Of a stretch of DNA of 64,000 bases, positions 8,501 to 17,486 are shown piece after piece. Positions within the stretch are counted from its first letter, which is position 1. The number at the start of each line of letters is the position of its first letter. The notes under the pieces were generated by a model. The model ran no database searches and was not told the DNA's origin. It worked only from the letters and a program-made list of their open reading frames with translations. The position numbers were made by a program, and so were the translations under genes. The stretch comes from Bacillus sp. BGMRC 2118 (GTDB lineage Bacteria > Bacillota > Bacilli > Bacillales > SA4), in assembly GCA_008364785.1 (NCBI GenBank), contig VTTJ01000007.1, positions 305,022 through 369,021 on the forward strand. The letters are read 5' to 3'.

Positions 8501-9310
8501 ATGAATAACTTAAAAGTCACCTCGATTTGGAGATATCCCGTTAAATCAATGATGGGAGAGGAATTGAATGAATGTGAAGTGACAGAAAAAGGACTCGTAG
8601 GAGACAGAGCGTACGGAGTGATAGATCAGGAAACAGGGAAGCTTGCAAATGCTAAAAATCCGATGAAATGGCCAAATATGTTTCAGTATGCAGCTAAATT
8701 TACGTATTCACCGCTAAGTAATGAATCAATACCGCCTGTAAAAATAACGCTTCCTAATGGTTACTCCCTTCTAAGCACAGATTCAGAAACAGACACCATC
8801 CTTTCAGACAGTTTTAATCGAAGTGTTCATTTATCTACTCCAACCTCGCAAGCTGTTCAGTTTGAAGGATATGTTCCAGAAGAAATTGAAGAACTGGCTG
8901 ATAAAGGCTCAGTGTTTACAGCAACATCACCAGAAGAGACATTCTTTGATATCGATATGGTACACATTATTACGACTTCTACGTTACAGTATTTGAGAAA
9001 GCTCACACCCGATAGCAAGATTGAAGTTCAACGTTTTAGACCAAATCTAATTATCGAAACACCTGACATGGACGGTTTTATTGAAAAGAATTGGGCCGGG
9101 AAAACGGTAACGATTGGAAGTGTACAGCTCAAGATTTCACAGGAAACAAAGAGATGTATTATGATCACATTAGCACAAGGTAATCTTCCAAAGGATCTGA
9201 ACGTGTTGAAAACACTTGTGAGAGAGAATGCTGGAGGCTTTGGTGTGTATGCCTCTGTAGTAAAGAAAGGAAAGATTAAAAGCGGGGACAGAGTGGAGAT
9301 TCATTCCTAA
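8501..9310 (+). CDS. MOSC-domain protein (YcbX/mARC type)
   Basis: 269 residues with an N-terminal MOSC_N beta-barrel (SIWRYPVKSMMGEEL at residues 8-22 and GLVGDRAYGVID) and the C-terminal MOSC domain, including the VQRFRPNLII segment and the single conserved Cys (TKRCIMIT, about residue 223) that binds the molybdenum cofactor in relatives. Such proteins reduce N-hydroxylated substrates or handle sulfur with Moco. ATG with GAAAGGAAG upstream. Stand-alone; no molybdenum genes are nearby. Confidence 0.85.
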   Translation: MNNLKVTSIWRYPVKSMMGEELNECEVTEKGLVGDRAYGVIDQETGKLANAKNPMKWPNMFQYAAKFTYSPLSNESIPPVKITLPNGYSLLSTDSETDTILSDSFNRSVHLSTPTSQAVQFEGYVPEEIEELADKGSVFTATSPEETFFDIDMVHIITTSTLQYLRKLTPDSKIEVQRFRPNLIIETPDMDGFIEKNWAGKTVTIGSVQLKISQETKRCIMITLAQGNLPKDLNVLKTLVRENAGGFGVYASVVKKGKIKSGDRVEIHS

Positions 9311-9348
9311 TCCAACATTAGAATTTAATATAGTAACGGAGAATTCAC

Positions 9349-9843
9349 GTGATAAAACTGATAACAAAAGCAGGTTTACTATTCATACTAATTTTGTATG
9401 TATTGATTCTTACCAAGCTAGTGTTATTTAAACACTATGCTGTTTCAGAAATGTTTCGTTTTCATTTTGACATGTATAAGATAAAGTCTAGTAATTTCGT
9501 GCCGTTTAAAACGATCTATTTATATCTAGTTGTAGCAAAGGATTTAAACAGCAGTATCCGAATAATAAATCTAGCAGGAAACGTGGTTGGCTTTGTACCG
9601 TTTGGGTTCTTATTGCCTTTACTCAATAAAGATCTATTCGCTCTTACACGCATGTCCCTTGCTACATTGATGCTTAGTTTTACATATGAAATCTTTCAAT
9701 TATTTACGTATTTAGGTTCGTTTGACGTAGATGACCTCCTGTTAAATACGATTGGAGGAGTAATTGGCTATTCAATTCTGAAGCTCGTATCTATAATGAT
9801 TGCAAGTAGATTAAAACTTCGTAAGTTCAACGAAGAAGTATAG
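9349..9843 (+). CDS. VanZ-like membrane protein
   Basis: 164 residues with four or five membrane helices and the VanZ pattern: FVPFKTIY, NLAGNVVGFVPFGFLLP, SFTYEIFQL and DVDDLLLNTIGGVIGY. The start is GTG with CGGAG upstream. VanZ-family proteins affect glycopeptide or lipopeptide tolerance in some hosts, but most chromosomal copies are uncharacterised. It starts 38 bases after the MOSC gene with no terminator between, so it may be co-transcribed. Confidence 0.85.
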   Translation: MIKLITKAGLLFILILYVLILTKLVLFKHYAVSEMFRFHFDMYKIKSSNFVPFKTIYLYLVVAKDLNSSIRIINLAGNVVGFVPFGFLLPLLNKDLFALTRMSLATLMLSFTYEIFQLFTYLGSFDVDDLLLNTIGGVIGYSILKLVSIMIASRLKLRKFNEEV

Positions 9844-9868
9844 CACCTAACAGCAGGGGGAGAAAGCG

Positions 9869-10330
9869 ATGACAGAAATAACTTTCCTGGCTTCGTCAAA
9901 GCGTTTAAAGATTCCAGATGAAATTGAAGAATATAATTACCGAACGGTATTTGAAAAAGAAGAAGATGCGATTTACTTCACAGTTCAAAAGATTGATCAT
10001 TATTGGAAAGAGAAAGTAAGTGGGTTATTTACGTTACCATACATTTATGAAGCACATGGTGTGGGTAATTCATTTTTCCTAACATACCTAGACAAGTATA
10101 TGGAACTCGGGGATGTATTGGAGCTTTATCATGTGAGGAGTCAAAACCAGTTTGACGAATTTAGAAGAAGAATGGAAGAAGCTCCTAAACCAATTGAGAT
10201 AAATACGGGGAGTTATATGTATCGGGACATATATGGAAGCTATAAACTTGAACCAAAAAGATGGCTGGATGAACTTCGACATCGGAATTATATCGGTCAT
10301 CACGGTATCACGACGTTTGTAAAGTATTGA
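9869..10330 (+). CDS. Hypothetical protein
   Basis: A 153-residue soluble, acidic protein with no signal peptide or membrane segment. Several aromatic-rich stretches (IDHYWKEKVSG, YIYEAHGVGNSFFLTYLDKY) and a conserved-looking end (RHRNYIGHHGITTFVKY) suggest a compact fold. ATG follows GGGGGAGAAAG. It lies 25 bases after the VanZ gene and before a terminator. I do not recognise a family. Confidence 0.6.
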   Translation: MTEITFLASSKRLKIPDEIEEYNYRTVFEKEEDAIYFTVQKIDHYWKEKVSGLFTLPYIYEAHGVGNSFFLTYLDKYMELGDVLELYHVRSQNQFDEFRRRMEEAPKPIEINTGSYMYRDIYGSYKLEPKRWLDELRHRNYIGHHGITTFVKY

Positions 10331-10348
10331 AGTCAAGACATAGTAGTA

Positions 10349-10379
10349 GCGATGCTAGTTGAAGGCATCGTTTTTTTTT
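10349..10379 (+). terminator. Intrinsic terminator
   Basis: GCGATGC stem with GGCATCGT and nine Ts after it, following the hypothetical gene. Confidence 0.8.
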
Positions 10380-10453
10380 ATTACATTTCTTCAAGGTAAT
10401 GGAAAAGTTTTGTCGAATTCAGTAAGAAGAAAAACTTGAGAGGATTTGTATGA

Positions 10454-11581
10454 ATGGAATTTATCATAAATCGTGAGTACTTTACCAAAGCCATATCAGA
10501 CGTCATGAAGGCTGTATCTTCAAAAACGACCTTCCCGATTCTTACGGGAATAAAACTCATAGCTGAAACGGATCGTATCATCTTAATAGGAAGTAATGCT
10601 GATATTACGATTAAAAGAACGATCCCCCAGATAAGTGATAACCAGAAAATATTCGAAGTACTGAAGGCAGGAAGTGTGGTCGTTTCTGCAAAAATTATGA
10701 GTGAGATTAGCAAAAAGTTACCTGGTGACATCCATCTCTCCCTTAATCATGATCAAACGGTCACGTTACAATCTGAAGAAATTAAAACAAAGTTAACAAT
10801 TTTCAATGGTGAAGACTATCCAACTATACCAGAAGTGACAAAGACTAAAAGTGTGACAATCAAAAGTGACATCTTACTAGAGATGATTAAGCAAACCGCA
10901 TTTGCATCGTCTAAAAATGAATCAAGACCTGTGCTTACAGGTGTAAACTTCTCATTTCAAGAAAACGTACTTACATGCGTAGCAACCAATTCACATCGAT
11001 TAGCAATGAAAACCTATAAAGTTAACTCAGGCTTAACAGGTTCTTTTATCGTTCCGAGTTCAACTTTACTAGAATTGACAAAACTGTTTGGAAATCAGCC
11101 TACTGATATTGAGATTTATGCTTCAGATACAATCATTCTGTTTACATCTCAAAACCTTTCTCTATATTCAAGATTGATTGAGGGCGTCTATCCGAATGTA
11201 TCTGGTTTAATTCCCGAAGAAACAACGACCATTGTAACCGTTAACACTCGTGAGTTACTAAGTGGAATGAATCGGGCAAGCTTATTTGCGAGTGAGTGGA
11301 AAAACAACAACATCCACCTGCAGATTCATGACGGATCCAAAATTAAAATGTCCTCGAAATCATCAGAAATGGGACAAATCGAAGAAACTCAAGGCATCAA
11401 ACGTATAACGGGTGATACAGAATTACACATAACAATCGACGGCAATTTCATGATGGATGCTTTAAAAGTCATTCAGGAAGACGAAGTGAAATTGTGCTTT
11501 AACGGGACGATGCGACCTATATTGGTTCTTCCTGTGGGGAATGACTCTCAGCTTCAACTTATTTCTCCGGTCCGATCGTGA
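10454..11581 (+). CDS. dnaN: DNA polymerase III beta-clamp paralogue
   Basis: 375 residues, the normal clamp length, with the three repeated clamp domains: N-terminal MEFIINREYFTKAISDVMKA, middle EMIKQTAFASSKNESRPVLTGV and SHRLAMK, and the C-terminal end PILVLPV close to the usual clamp end (partner-binding pocket region). ATG at 10454 with GAGAGGA upstream. It is not next to dnaA or recF, so it is most likely the accessory clamp known in some bacilli. Divergence from the housekeeping copy cannot be judged here. Confidence 0.85.
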   Translation: MEFIINREYFTKAISDVMKAVSSKTTFPILTGIKLIAETDRIILIGSNADITIKRTIPQISDNQKIFEVLKAGSVVVSAKIMSEISKKLPGDIHLSLNHDQTVTLQSEEIKTKLTIFNGEDYPTIPEVTKTKSVTIKSDILLEMIKQTAFASSKNESRPVLTGVNFSFQENVLTCVATNSHRLAMKTYKVNSGLTGSFIVPSSTLLELTKLFGNQPTDIEIYASDTIILFTSQNLSLYSRLIEGVYPNVSGLIPEETTTIVTVNTRELLSGMNRASLFASEWKNNNIHLQIHDGSKIKMSSKSSEMGQIEETQGIKRITGDTELHITIDGNFMMDALKVIQEDEVKLCFNGTMRPILVLPVGNDSQLQLISPVRS

Positions 11582-11728
11582 AGCTCATGAGATTGTAAGA
11601 GAGGATTGTTTGCTAGAAAAATCTATATTATAGATGTAATTTTTCAGGCAATTCCAGTCTTGCAGACAGTATTAATGATATAGGACGTTAGTGAATAACA
11701 ACAATACAAGCTTTAAGGAGAGGGAATT

Positions 11729-12184
11729 ATGAGTTTCGAATTTTTAGATTTCAAGCTAATAAAAGGGGAAGAAATAGACTTGCATTTAGTACAGACAGTA
11801 CCAGGTAACCCTGAGAAAAATTGGGTTCCGGCCTATCATTTTCACCTATCATTGAGTGGATTCTCCAAACCGATTGGGAAAATTGATATTCGAATCGGAA
11901 ACAACGAAAATTTATATTATGGAGGACATATTGGCTATTCTGTTGATGAGGAATATCGAGGAAATCATTATGCAGGGAAAGCTGTATTGCTACTGCGCCA
12001 AGTGGCAGAAGCTCACGAAATGGAAAAGCTCATCATTACGTGCAATCCGGACAATATCGCCTCAAGAAAAACATGTGAATATGTCGGGGCAACTTTAACT
12101 AAAATCGTTGACGTCCCCTCAGACAGCGACTTGTATGAACGAGGGGAAAAGGAAAAATGCATATATGAATGGGTGTTGAAGTAA
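11729..12184 (+). CDS. GNAT-family acetyltransferase
   Basis: 151 residues with the GNAT core: beta strand IGYSVDEEYRGNHYAGKA (acetyl-CoA loop R/G-x-G/A, about residues 72-89), VLLLRQVAEAHEM and the N-A-S-R-K segment (NPDNIASRKTCEYVGA). AAGGAGAG lies before the ATG. Resembles RimJ/RimL-type protein or small-molecule N-acetyltransferases; the substrate is unknown. Confidence 0.85.
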   Translation: MSFEFLDFKLIKGEEIDLHLVQTVPGNPEKNWVPAYHFHLSLSGFSKPIGKIDIRIGNNENLYYGGHIGYSVDEEYRGNHYAGKAVLLLRQVAEAHEMEKLIITCNPDNIASRKTCEYVGATLTKIVDVPSDSDLYERGEKEKCIYEWVLK

Positions 12185-12256
12185 TACCCGGAATGATGTC
12201 CAGGGAATAAAAAGCCAGTTGGATTATAAATCTTAACATGAAACAGGGGAAGATCA

Positions 12257-13105
12257 TTGACAATCATTAAAAACATAGGACGACTTTGTCCAACCAATGA
12301 AAATGGAACGATTCAAAACGACTCTAGCCATGCATCTGTACCACCGGAGTTTAGAGCTTTAATTGAAGATGTTATTGAAAAGTACATAATTCATTTGGAA
12401 ACCAATTTACATAGTGTTTATATTAGAGGTTCCATTCCTCGAGGAGTAGGAATCTATGGTGTGTCAGATTTAGATACGATTGCAATTGTGAGGAAAAAGG
12501 TGAAGCATCTTGACCTCAGCTGGGTAGAAGAAGTTGAGCAGACATTGAATGCACAATACGAATGTGTGAATGGTGTGGAATTTAGTTTCTATTACATAGA
12601 AGATATCCTTGCAGCTTCTACATTCTCCATCATTCCGTTTATGCTGAAGACTCATAGCATTTGTGTGGCTGGAGCAGACGTTAGGCCGATGCTGCCAGAC
12701 TATAAGGCAGATCGAACGTTAGGTAATGAACACCTTGTGAATCTTGCAACTCATATTGAAAGGGCAAAAGAAGACCTAGATGGCAATGAAGATCCTGTTG
12801 ATATCATGGACTGCTGCACTTGGATTATGAAAATCATTGTAAGAGCGGGTTTGGCACTTGTCATAGAAAAAGAGCACCGATATACAAGAGATTTGTACCC
12901 GGCCTATCAGTTATTTTCAAATCATTATCCTGAAAAATCTGCTGCTATGAGACAGGCAGTCATGTATGCTATTCAACCCATTGAAAACCCGCATGAAATC
13001 ACTTCGTTTTTATATAACATGGGACACTGGATGATTCATGAGGCGGAAAAATGGCTGCAGATCTACAACCCAAAAAAGGATCTACATATGAAACTATTAA
13101 AATGA
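12257..13105 (+). CDS. Nucleotidyltransferase-domain protein
   Basis: 282 residues. An N-terminal polymerase-beta-type nucleotidyltransferase site is visible (GSIPRGVGIYGVSDLDT at about residues 57-73), giving the G-S followed by D-x-D pattern; a third acidic residue is probably in GVEFSFYY. The C-terminal half is helical, as in aminoglycoside nucleotidyltransferases (WIMKIIVRAGLALV). The start is TTG with AGGGGAAG upstream. It may modify a small molecule or be an antitoxin-like enzyme; no toxin partner is seen. Confidence 0.75.
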   Translation: MTIIKNIGRLCPTNENGTIQNDSSHASVPPEFRALIEDVIEKYIIHLETNLHSVYIRGSIPRGVGIYGVSDLDTIAIVRKKVKHLDLSWVEEVEQTLNAQYECVNGVEFSFYYIEDILAASTFSIIPFMLKTHSICVAGADVRPMLPDYKADRTLGNEHLVNLATHIERAKEDLDGNEDPVDIMDCCTWIMKIIVRAGLALVIEKEHRYTRDLYPAYQLFSNHYPEKSAAMRQAVMYAIQPIENPHEITSFLYNMGHWMIHEAEKWLQIYNPKKDLHMKLLK

Positions 13106-13133
13106 TTTATACACTTGAAAGGAGTGCATTTCG

Positions 13134-13479
13134 CTGAATAGTACGATCGATGTGATCCTATCATTTCTTATCATCTGGGGAATTCCTGCCTTTCTTGTGG
13201 TGAGCGGGTATGTCAAAATGAGCGAGGATGGTAATAAGTCAGTCAAAAATGATGTGTTGTCACCGTATTTCATTTTGACACTTGCTTTTATTAGTTGGCG
13301 GATACCTCTTCGCCCATGCAGGGATTAGATTCTCGGTCCCTTGGATCCAGGCAGTAGGTATGATTCTTCTATCGTTAGGAGGTATTCTATCGGCAGTAAA
13401 GATGTGGAGAGAGAATAGAACAAAAAGTTTGCTGATTATTGGTGTGGTGTTGGTTGTTCTCATCATCACTTTCATGTAG
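13134..13479 (+). pseudogene. Small membrane protein with an apparent frameshift
   Basis: Two overlapping frames together make one plausible three-helix membrane protein. The first (from a weak CTG start at 13134, AAGGAG upstream) gives ILSFLIIWGIPAFLVVSGY and then LSPYFILT before running out at 13328. The second, open from 13282 without a ribosome site, continues with LLLVGGYLFAHAGIRF, a further helix and a normal stop. A one-base excess near 13281 explains the break. It could also be two very small genes. No known family. Confidence 0.45.
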
Positions 13480-13646
13480 AAAAATGAAAATTAGTCATTT
13501 TGAAGTACAAAGTTGATAATAGAAGTCCTAGTGAACTGCTATTTAATTTTGGATATGTAAGCTACTGTTGAATGTAGAGAAGTGAAGAAACTTTTCTCGA
13601 ATTAATACGTAGAAGAAAATGTAGACGTTTGGGGAGGAGTTTTAAA

Positions 13647-13925
13647 TTGACTAATCTTTTTGAACTACTTGGTGTAATAGGTCAATTTTTTCTACTATTC
13701 AGTAAGGATGTAAATGAAGAAGAAATCGAAAAGAACATTCAATACTTAAAGAGGTTTGATTGGTTTGAATCTTATCTTAAGGACGATGACTTTAATCATC
13801 TCATCAACCATAATACGAATGTTCGATATGTAATTGGTACCTGTAACTTAACAAAAGTAAAGAAAAGTAGATATATAAATATATATCGAAAAAGGATTCA
13901 TAAAGAATTACTTGCAGAAGCATAA
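13647..13925 (+). CDS. Small hypothetical protein
   Basis: 92 residues from TTG at 13647, chosen because GGGGAGG lies 9 bases upstream. Soluble and basic towards the end (VKKSRYINIYRKRIHKELL). The N-terminal third is hydrophobic (LFELLGVIGQFFLLF) and might be a helix at the membrane. No recognised domain. Confidence 0.5.
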   Translation: MTNLFELLGVIGQFFLLFSKDVNEEEIEKNIQYLKRFDWFESYLKDDDFNHLINHNTNVRYVIGTCNLTKVKKSRYINIYRKRIHKELLAEA

Positions 13926-13966
13926 GTTTACGGAGAATAAAATTGAGGAATCAGTGAACAAAGTAG

Positions 13967-14233
13967 GTGAAGGTAATAAAATTCTTACAAAAGCCAAATG
14001 AAAGAATATCGTTGATTGAATGGTTACGAATAACAGGTATTTCTCTACTTCCAGCAGGGTTTTTCTATCTATTTGTATGGGGATTTTCTAATTCAACGAA
14101 AGAGTCAAAAAAGTATATATCAAGGGTATTGCTCTTGGCTTTTCCTATCCTAGTAATCTGGCATTTAATATTGTTTATCTTATTAATGATTCCACTCATC
14201 TCATGGTTTGAAACGTTACCTGGATGGTATTAA
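13967..14233 (+). CDS. Small hypothetical membrane protein
   Basis: 88 residues from GTG. Two hydrophobic segments (TGISLLPAGFFYLFVWGF, and the stretch from LLLAFPILVIW to LLMIPLI) flank a short polar loop. The ribosome site is weak. Part of a run of small membrane proteins from 13.1 to 14.6 kb. Confidence 0.45.
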   Translation: MKVIKFLQKPNERISLIEWLRITGISLLPAGFFYLFVWGFSNSTKESKKYISRVLLLAFPILVIWHLILFILLMIPLISWFETLPGWY

Positions 14234-14329
14234 ATATATCTATAAACTAATTTATTTGATGTATTGACATTCAGGATAGCTTAAGTTCATAAATTTTATA
14301 GTAGATTAAGAGCAATGTAGGGGTGAACC

Positions 14330-14581
14330 ATGAAAAAACAAAGTAAAATATATTTATTTAGTATAATAATTGGCCTCCTTTTTTCTTTTATTCCTACTAT
14401 AGGGCCATCTGATCAGTTACAGTATCGATATTTAGGTGAACCGGCATTAACTTTTTCATTATATGGAGACTGGAAATTTGGTTTTAATCCTTTGGGATTA
14501 TTGTTTAATATGTTCATTATCTTTTGCTTACTTAAATTAGTCTATCATTTATGGAAATTTCTATTTACTGTAAAAACGTAA
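14330..14581 (+). CDS. Small hypothetical membrane protein
   Basis: 83 residues, ATG after GGGGTG. An N-terminal membrane segment (IYLFSIIIGLLFSFIPTIG) and a C-terminal one (GLLFNMFIIFCLLKLVYHLW) flank about 30 outer residues. A hairpin follows the stop. No family recognised. Confidence 0.5.
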   Translation: MKKQSKIYLFSIIIGLLFSFIPTIGPSDQLQYRYLGEPALTFSLYGDWKFGFNPLGLLFNMFIIFCLLKLVYHLWKFLFTVKT

Positions 14582-14586
14582 TGAGT

Positions 14587-14629
14587 CAAGAACGGTCAGT
14601 ATTCCAAGAAGGAATGCTGGCCGTTCTTG
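14587..14629 (+). terminator. Hairpin after the small membrane protein gene
   Basis: CAAGAACGGTCAGTATTCC pairs with GGAATGCTGGCCGTTCTTG over a 5-nt loop (19-bp stem with two G-T wobbles). The T tract after it is weak. Confidence 0.6.
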
Positions 14630-14763
14630 TTATGCAAGGGGAAAGTTAAGGAGGCATATTAATTCTTTAGATCTTAGAGACATATGGACAAAGTCACAAT
14701 CATTCTTCTAAAAGTTACGTATGAATAGTATAAGAAAAATTAAAAGTCAAAGGAGTGAGGAGG

Positions 14764-15003
14764 ATGCCTTGTTATCCAGGCTACCGATATTGTGGACCAA
14801 GATGTAGCGGACCAGGTGCTCCGGTTAATCGGTTAGATTCCATCTGTCGTGATCACGACCTTTGTTACCGTAGAACCGGGTCTAGTAGAATGTGTGATGA
14901 AATCTTCTTAAACCGAGTTCGTCCCCTTATGTATCAACGGTCACAAATGGCAAAAGACGCAAGAGTGATGTATCGGTTTATGGGTTTAAAAAATATGCTT
15001 TAG
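14764..15003 (+). CDS. Small phospholipase A2-like protein
   Basis: 79 residues. A calcium-loop-like segment (YCGPRCSGPG, about residues 9-18) is followed by the catalytic-type helix DSICRDHDLCY (about 24-34), which has the HD pair and flanking Cys of secreted and parvovirus-type phospholipase A2 domains. There is no signal peptide. The ATG at 14764 is preferred over GTG at 14755, with AAGGAG 9 bases upstream. Similar proteins in bacilli are annotated as VP1/phospholipase-like. Enzymatic activity is not certain: the protein is short and lacks the second catalytic helix of larger enzymes. Confidence 0.7.
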   Translation: MPCYPGYRYCGPRCSGPGAPVNRLDSICRDHDLCYRRTGSSRMCDEIFLNRVRPLMYQRSQMAKDARVMYRFMGLKNML

Positions 15004-15093
15004 AAAGGAAGGAAGAAGAGGATTGCTTCTCTGTACCTAGACCTGATTCCTTAAAACAACGACTAACATGGAAAGATGAAAATGAGTGTTAGA

Positions 15094-15129
15094 AGAGGAG
15101 TTGACCAACGGGGTAATCCTCTATTTTTT
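15094..15129 (+). terminator. Probable terminator
   Basis: AGAGGA and TCCTCT arms with partial inner pairing (TTgACC/GGgTAA), followed by TTTTTT. Confidence 0.5.
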
Positions 15130-15302
15130 GGCTCTTTTCTAAGAATTTGTTGATTTTAGTACAATTATTTTGGGTGTACAACCAGTTTTAGATGCAAATT
15201 GAGGTTGGATTAGATAAGAGAAACTCTCTTTATATGAGGTTGGATTAGATAAGAGTAACTCTCTTTATATATAGAAGTATCTAAATACTAAGGTAAAAAT
15301 CC
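15130..15302 (+). repeat. Family B dispersed repeat, copy B2, with internal tandem duplication
   Basis: The longest copy, about 173 bp. It begins GGCTCTTTTCTAAGAA, contains TTTTGGGTGTACAACCAG and ends TATCTAAATACTAAGGTAAAAATCC. A 35-bp unit starting GAGGTTGGATTAGATAAGAG is present twice in direct tandem (15201-15235 and 15236-15270) with one difference. Confidence 0.75.
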
Positions 15303-15569
15303 TGCTGTTGCAATTTCTACGAAAAAGCTAAAATCTATACGAAACAGACTTTTTTTAATTTTATTATTTGTTATAACCATATGTAATCACTTATAAAAGA
15401 ATGTATTGGATAGTAATCTTCGATGAGTTAGGTATAACCTTTCTTCCAATTATATACCTTTCTAGAACAATTGGAAAATAATTGTATTTTAAATGGAATC
15501 ATATTACAATGAAAACGAACGTATGTTTTAATAAAGAATAGTTTGCTATTTTATGGGGGAGAGTTAGAT

Positions 15570-16145
15570 TTGAAGATTGCTATTGTCTGTTTTGATAATT
15601 TTACAGATATAGATGTATTTTTACCTTGGGATTTGCTAAATCGTGTCCGTTTGGTAGGGGGTATGAACGATTGGGAAGTCCAATTGTTAAGTACGGAACA
15701 AACACATATCTCTATGTCTGGATTAAGAATCCCGATGACAGGGGATATATCGGAGATTCCTTCAGCTGATGCTGTTGTATTCGCAAGCGGAATAGGAGTC
15801 CAGGATTTATTTGAAAACCAACAATATTTAAATCAAATTCACTTAAATCCAGATAATCAATTAATTGGGTCAATGTGTTCTGGGGCTCTATTATTGGGAG
15901 CGAAGGGGCTATTGAAAGGTCTAAAAGCCACAACGTATCCAACGGTAGTTGATCAACTTAGAAAGTTTGATGTTGAAGTGATTGAACAAAGTTTTGTTAC
16001 GAACGGAAATGTATCAACTGCAGCAGGTTGTTTCGCTGCACAAGATTTATCAGCATGGATCATTAGAAACTTGACAGATGAAGATATGGTTAATACAGTG
16101 CTAGAAACTGTACAGCCTGTTGGTAAAGGATTGTCATTTAGTTAA
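15570..16145 (+). CDS. DJ-1/PfpI-family protein
   Basis: 191 residues from TTG at 15570, with GGGGGAGAG upstream; the longer frame start at 15543 lacks a ribosome site. The fold is glutaminase-like: an N-terminal strand IAIVCFDNFTDIDV and the nucleophile elbow GSMCSGALLLG (Cys about residue 103). It resembles the isonitrile-hydratase/AraC N-terminal branch of DJ-1/PfpI. Possible glyoxalase-like, hydratase or chaperone role; not resolved. Confidence 0.8.
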   Translation: MKIAIVCFDNFTDIDVFLPWDLLNRVRLVGGMNDWEVQLLSTEQTHISMSGLRIPMTGDISEIPSADAVVFASGIGVQDLFENQQYLNQIHLNPDNQLIGSMCSGALLLGAKGLLKGLKATTYPTVVDQLRKFDVEVIEQSFVTNGNVSTAAGCFAAQDLSAWIIRNLTDEDMVNTVLETVQPVGKGLSFS

Positions 16146-16237
16146 TTGTCTCATCTTAAAAATATATAATGGTTGTTTAAATATTCCATGTGTTATAGCT
16201 TACTTAATGGACTCATTGATAATAAGGGGAAGATAGA

Positions 16238-17107
16238 GTGCTTATGGAAAAGAATACATTATTACGATTAGTGGAATTTGATAAACATGATATTCCTGGT
16301 ATTGTTGATTTATCTACATCAGTTAATTGGGATTATGATGAATATGAAATTGGAACCGTTATGGCATCTGGTAAGATATTTGGGCACAAAAATAAAGAGG
16401 GGAAAATTGTGTCTAGTGCTGCTGTAATTCCATATGATCATAATTTAGCTTCAATTGGTATGGTGATTGTTCATAGAGATTTCAGAGGGTTCGGATTAGG
16501 AAGAGAAGCAGCACAAAAATGTATAGATTATGTACCAATTGACTCTTCAATTTTGTTAATTGCAACCGAAGAAGGAAAACCACTTTATAAAAAAATGGGT
16601 TTTAGTGAAGTAGACAGCGTACATAAATATCTTTGTGATACTTATATAGATGGTCAACCGTTACATCACGATGGAGTATTCATCGAAAATTTCAATGAAA
16701 GAGATTTTGATGATATTGTAAAGCTTGATCAGGCTGCCTTTGGAGATAAAAGGAGCAATTTTCTAAAGCATAGAATAAACCAATCAAATCAATGTTTAGT
16801 AGCAAGAGATAAAAATGGAAATATAATTGGTTATGGATTATCAATTGTAGGACCAATCAATACAATTTTGGGGCCAATTGTATCACCTGATGTTCATACT
16901 ACAAAGTTAATTCTAGATAGGTTAGCTTCGAAGCATCAAGGGAAATTAAGAATTGACGTTCCATCTGGTCAAGAAGACTTTATGCAATTCCTAAAGCAGA
17001 GTGGATTTAAAAAAGCTAGTAACCCACCAATTATGATGATTAACTCTGTCACAATGCCACTTAGAAATAAAACATTATTCGGCATTGCTGCGCAAATTTT
17101 CGGGTAA
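16238..17107 (+). CDS. Tandem-GNAT acetyltransferase
   Basis: 289 residues. The N-terminal GNAT domain has IGMVIVHRDFRGFGLGREA (acetyl-CoA loop, about residues 72-90) and GFSEVDSVHKY. A second GNAT-like half follows (FDDIVKLDQAAFGDKR, with VPSGQEDFMQFLKQSGF near the end). This matches the two-domain YitH/HolE-like family of bacilli. The start is GTG at 16238 or ATG at 16244; AAGGGGAAG supports either. Substrate unknown. Confidence 0.8.
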   Translation: MLMEKNTLLRLVEFDKHDIPGIVDLSTSVNWDYDEYEIGTVMASGKIFGHKNKEGKIVSSAAVIPYDHNLASIGMVIVHRDFRGFGLGREAAQKCIDYVPIDSSILLIATEEGKPLYKKMGFSEVDSVHKYLCDTYIDGQPLHHDGVFIENFNERDFDDIVKLDQAAFGDKRSNFLKHRINQSNQCLVARDKNGNIIGYGLSIVGPINTILGPIVSPDVHTTKLILDRLASKHQGKLRIDVPSGQEDFMQFLKQSGFKKASNPPIMMINSVTMPLRNKTLFGIAAQIFG

Positions 17108-17278
17108 GAAAAAATTCCTGAATAGATTTTACATATATGATTAACAGATTCCATAGACACGTTGATTATTATCACAGCAAATGGAATCATGAGAATAAGT
17201 GTGCATTTAGTTAGCTAAAGGTAACTTATATGATCAAATGTTTCAATCTTAACAAGGAACCAGAGCTTAGCTGGATAG

Positions 17279-17317
17279 AAAAGAAAGGAATCCAATGTGA
17301 TATTGGGTTTCTTTTTT
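17279..17317 (+). terminator. Probable terminator
   Basis: AAAAGAAA and TTTCTTTT arms plus an inner CCAAT/ATTGG stem, ending in a T run. Confidence 0.55.
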
Positions 17318-17486
17318 GTTGCTAACAAATGTTACTAATGTCGAAGATTGTAAGATTATGTCGAAAGCAACTAAACAAGCAGTTTAAATAGCCGATATAA
17401 ACCATAGTAAATAGTAGTCTGAATAATCCTACGTTGATACATTTTTGTCCAACTCTAAAAAAACAATTCAAATACTGGAGAGAAAT

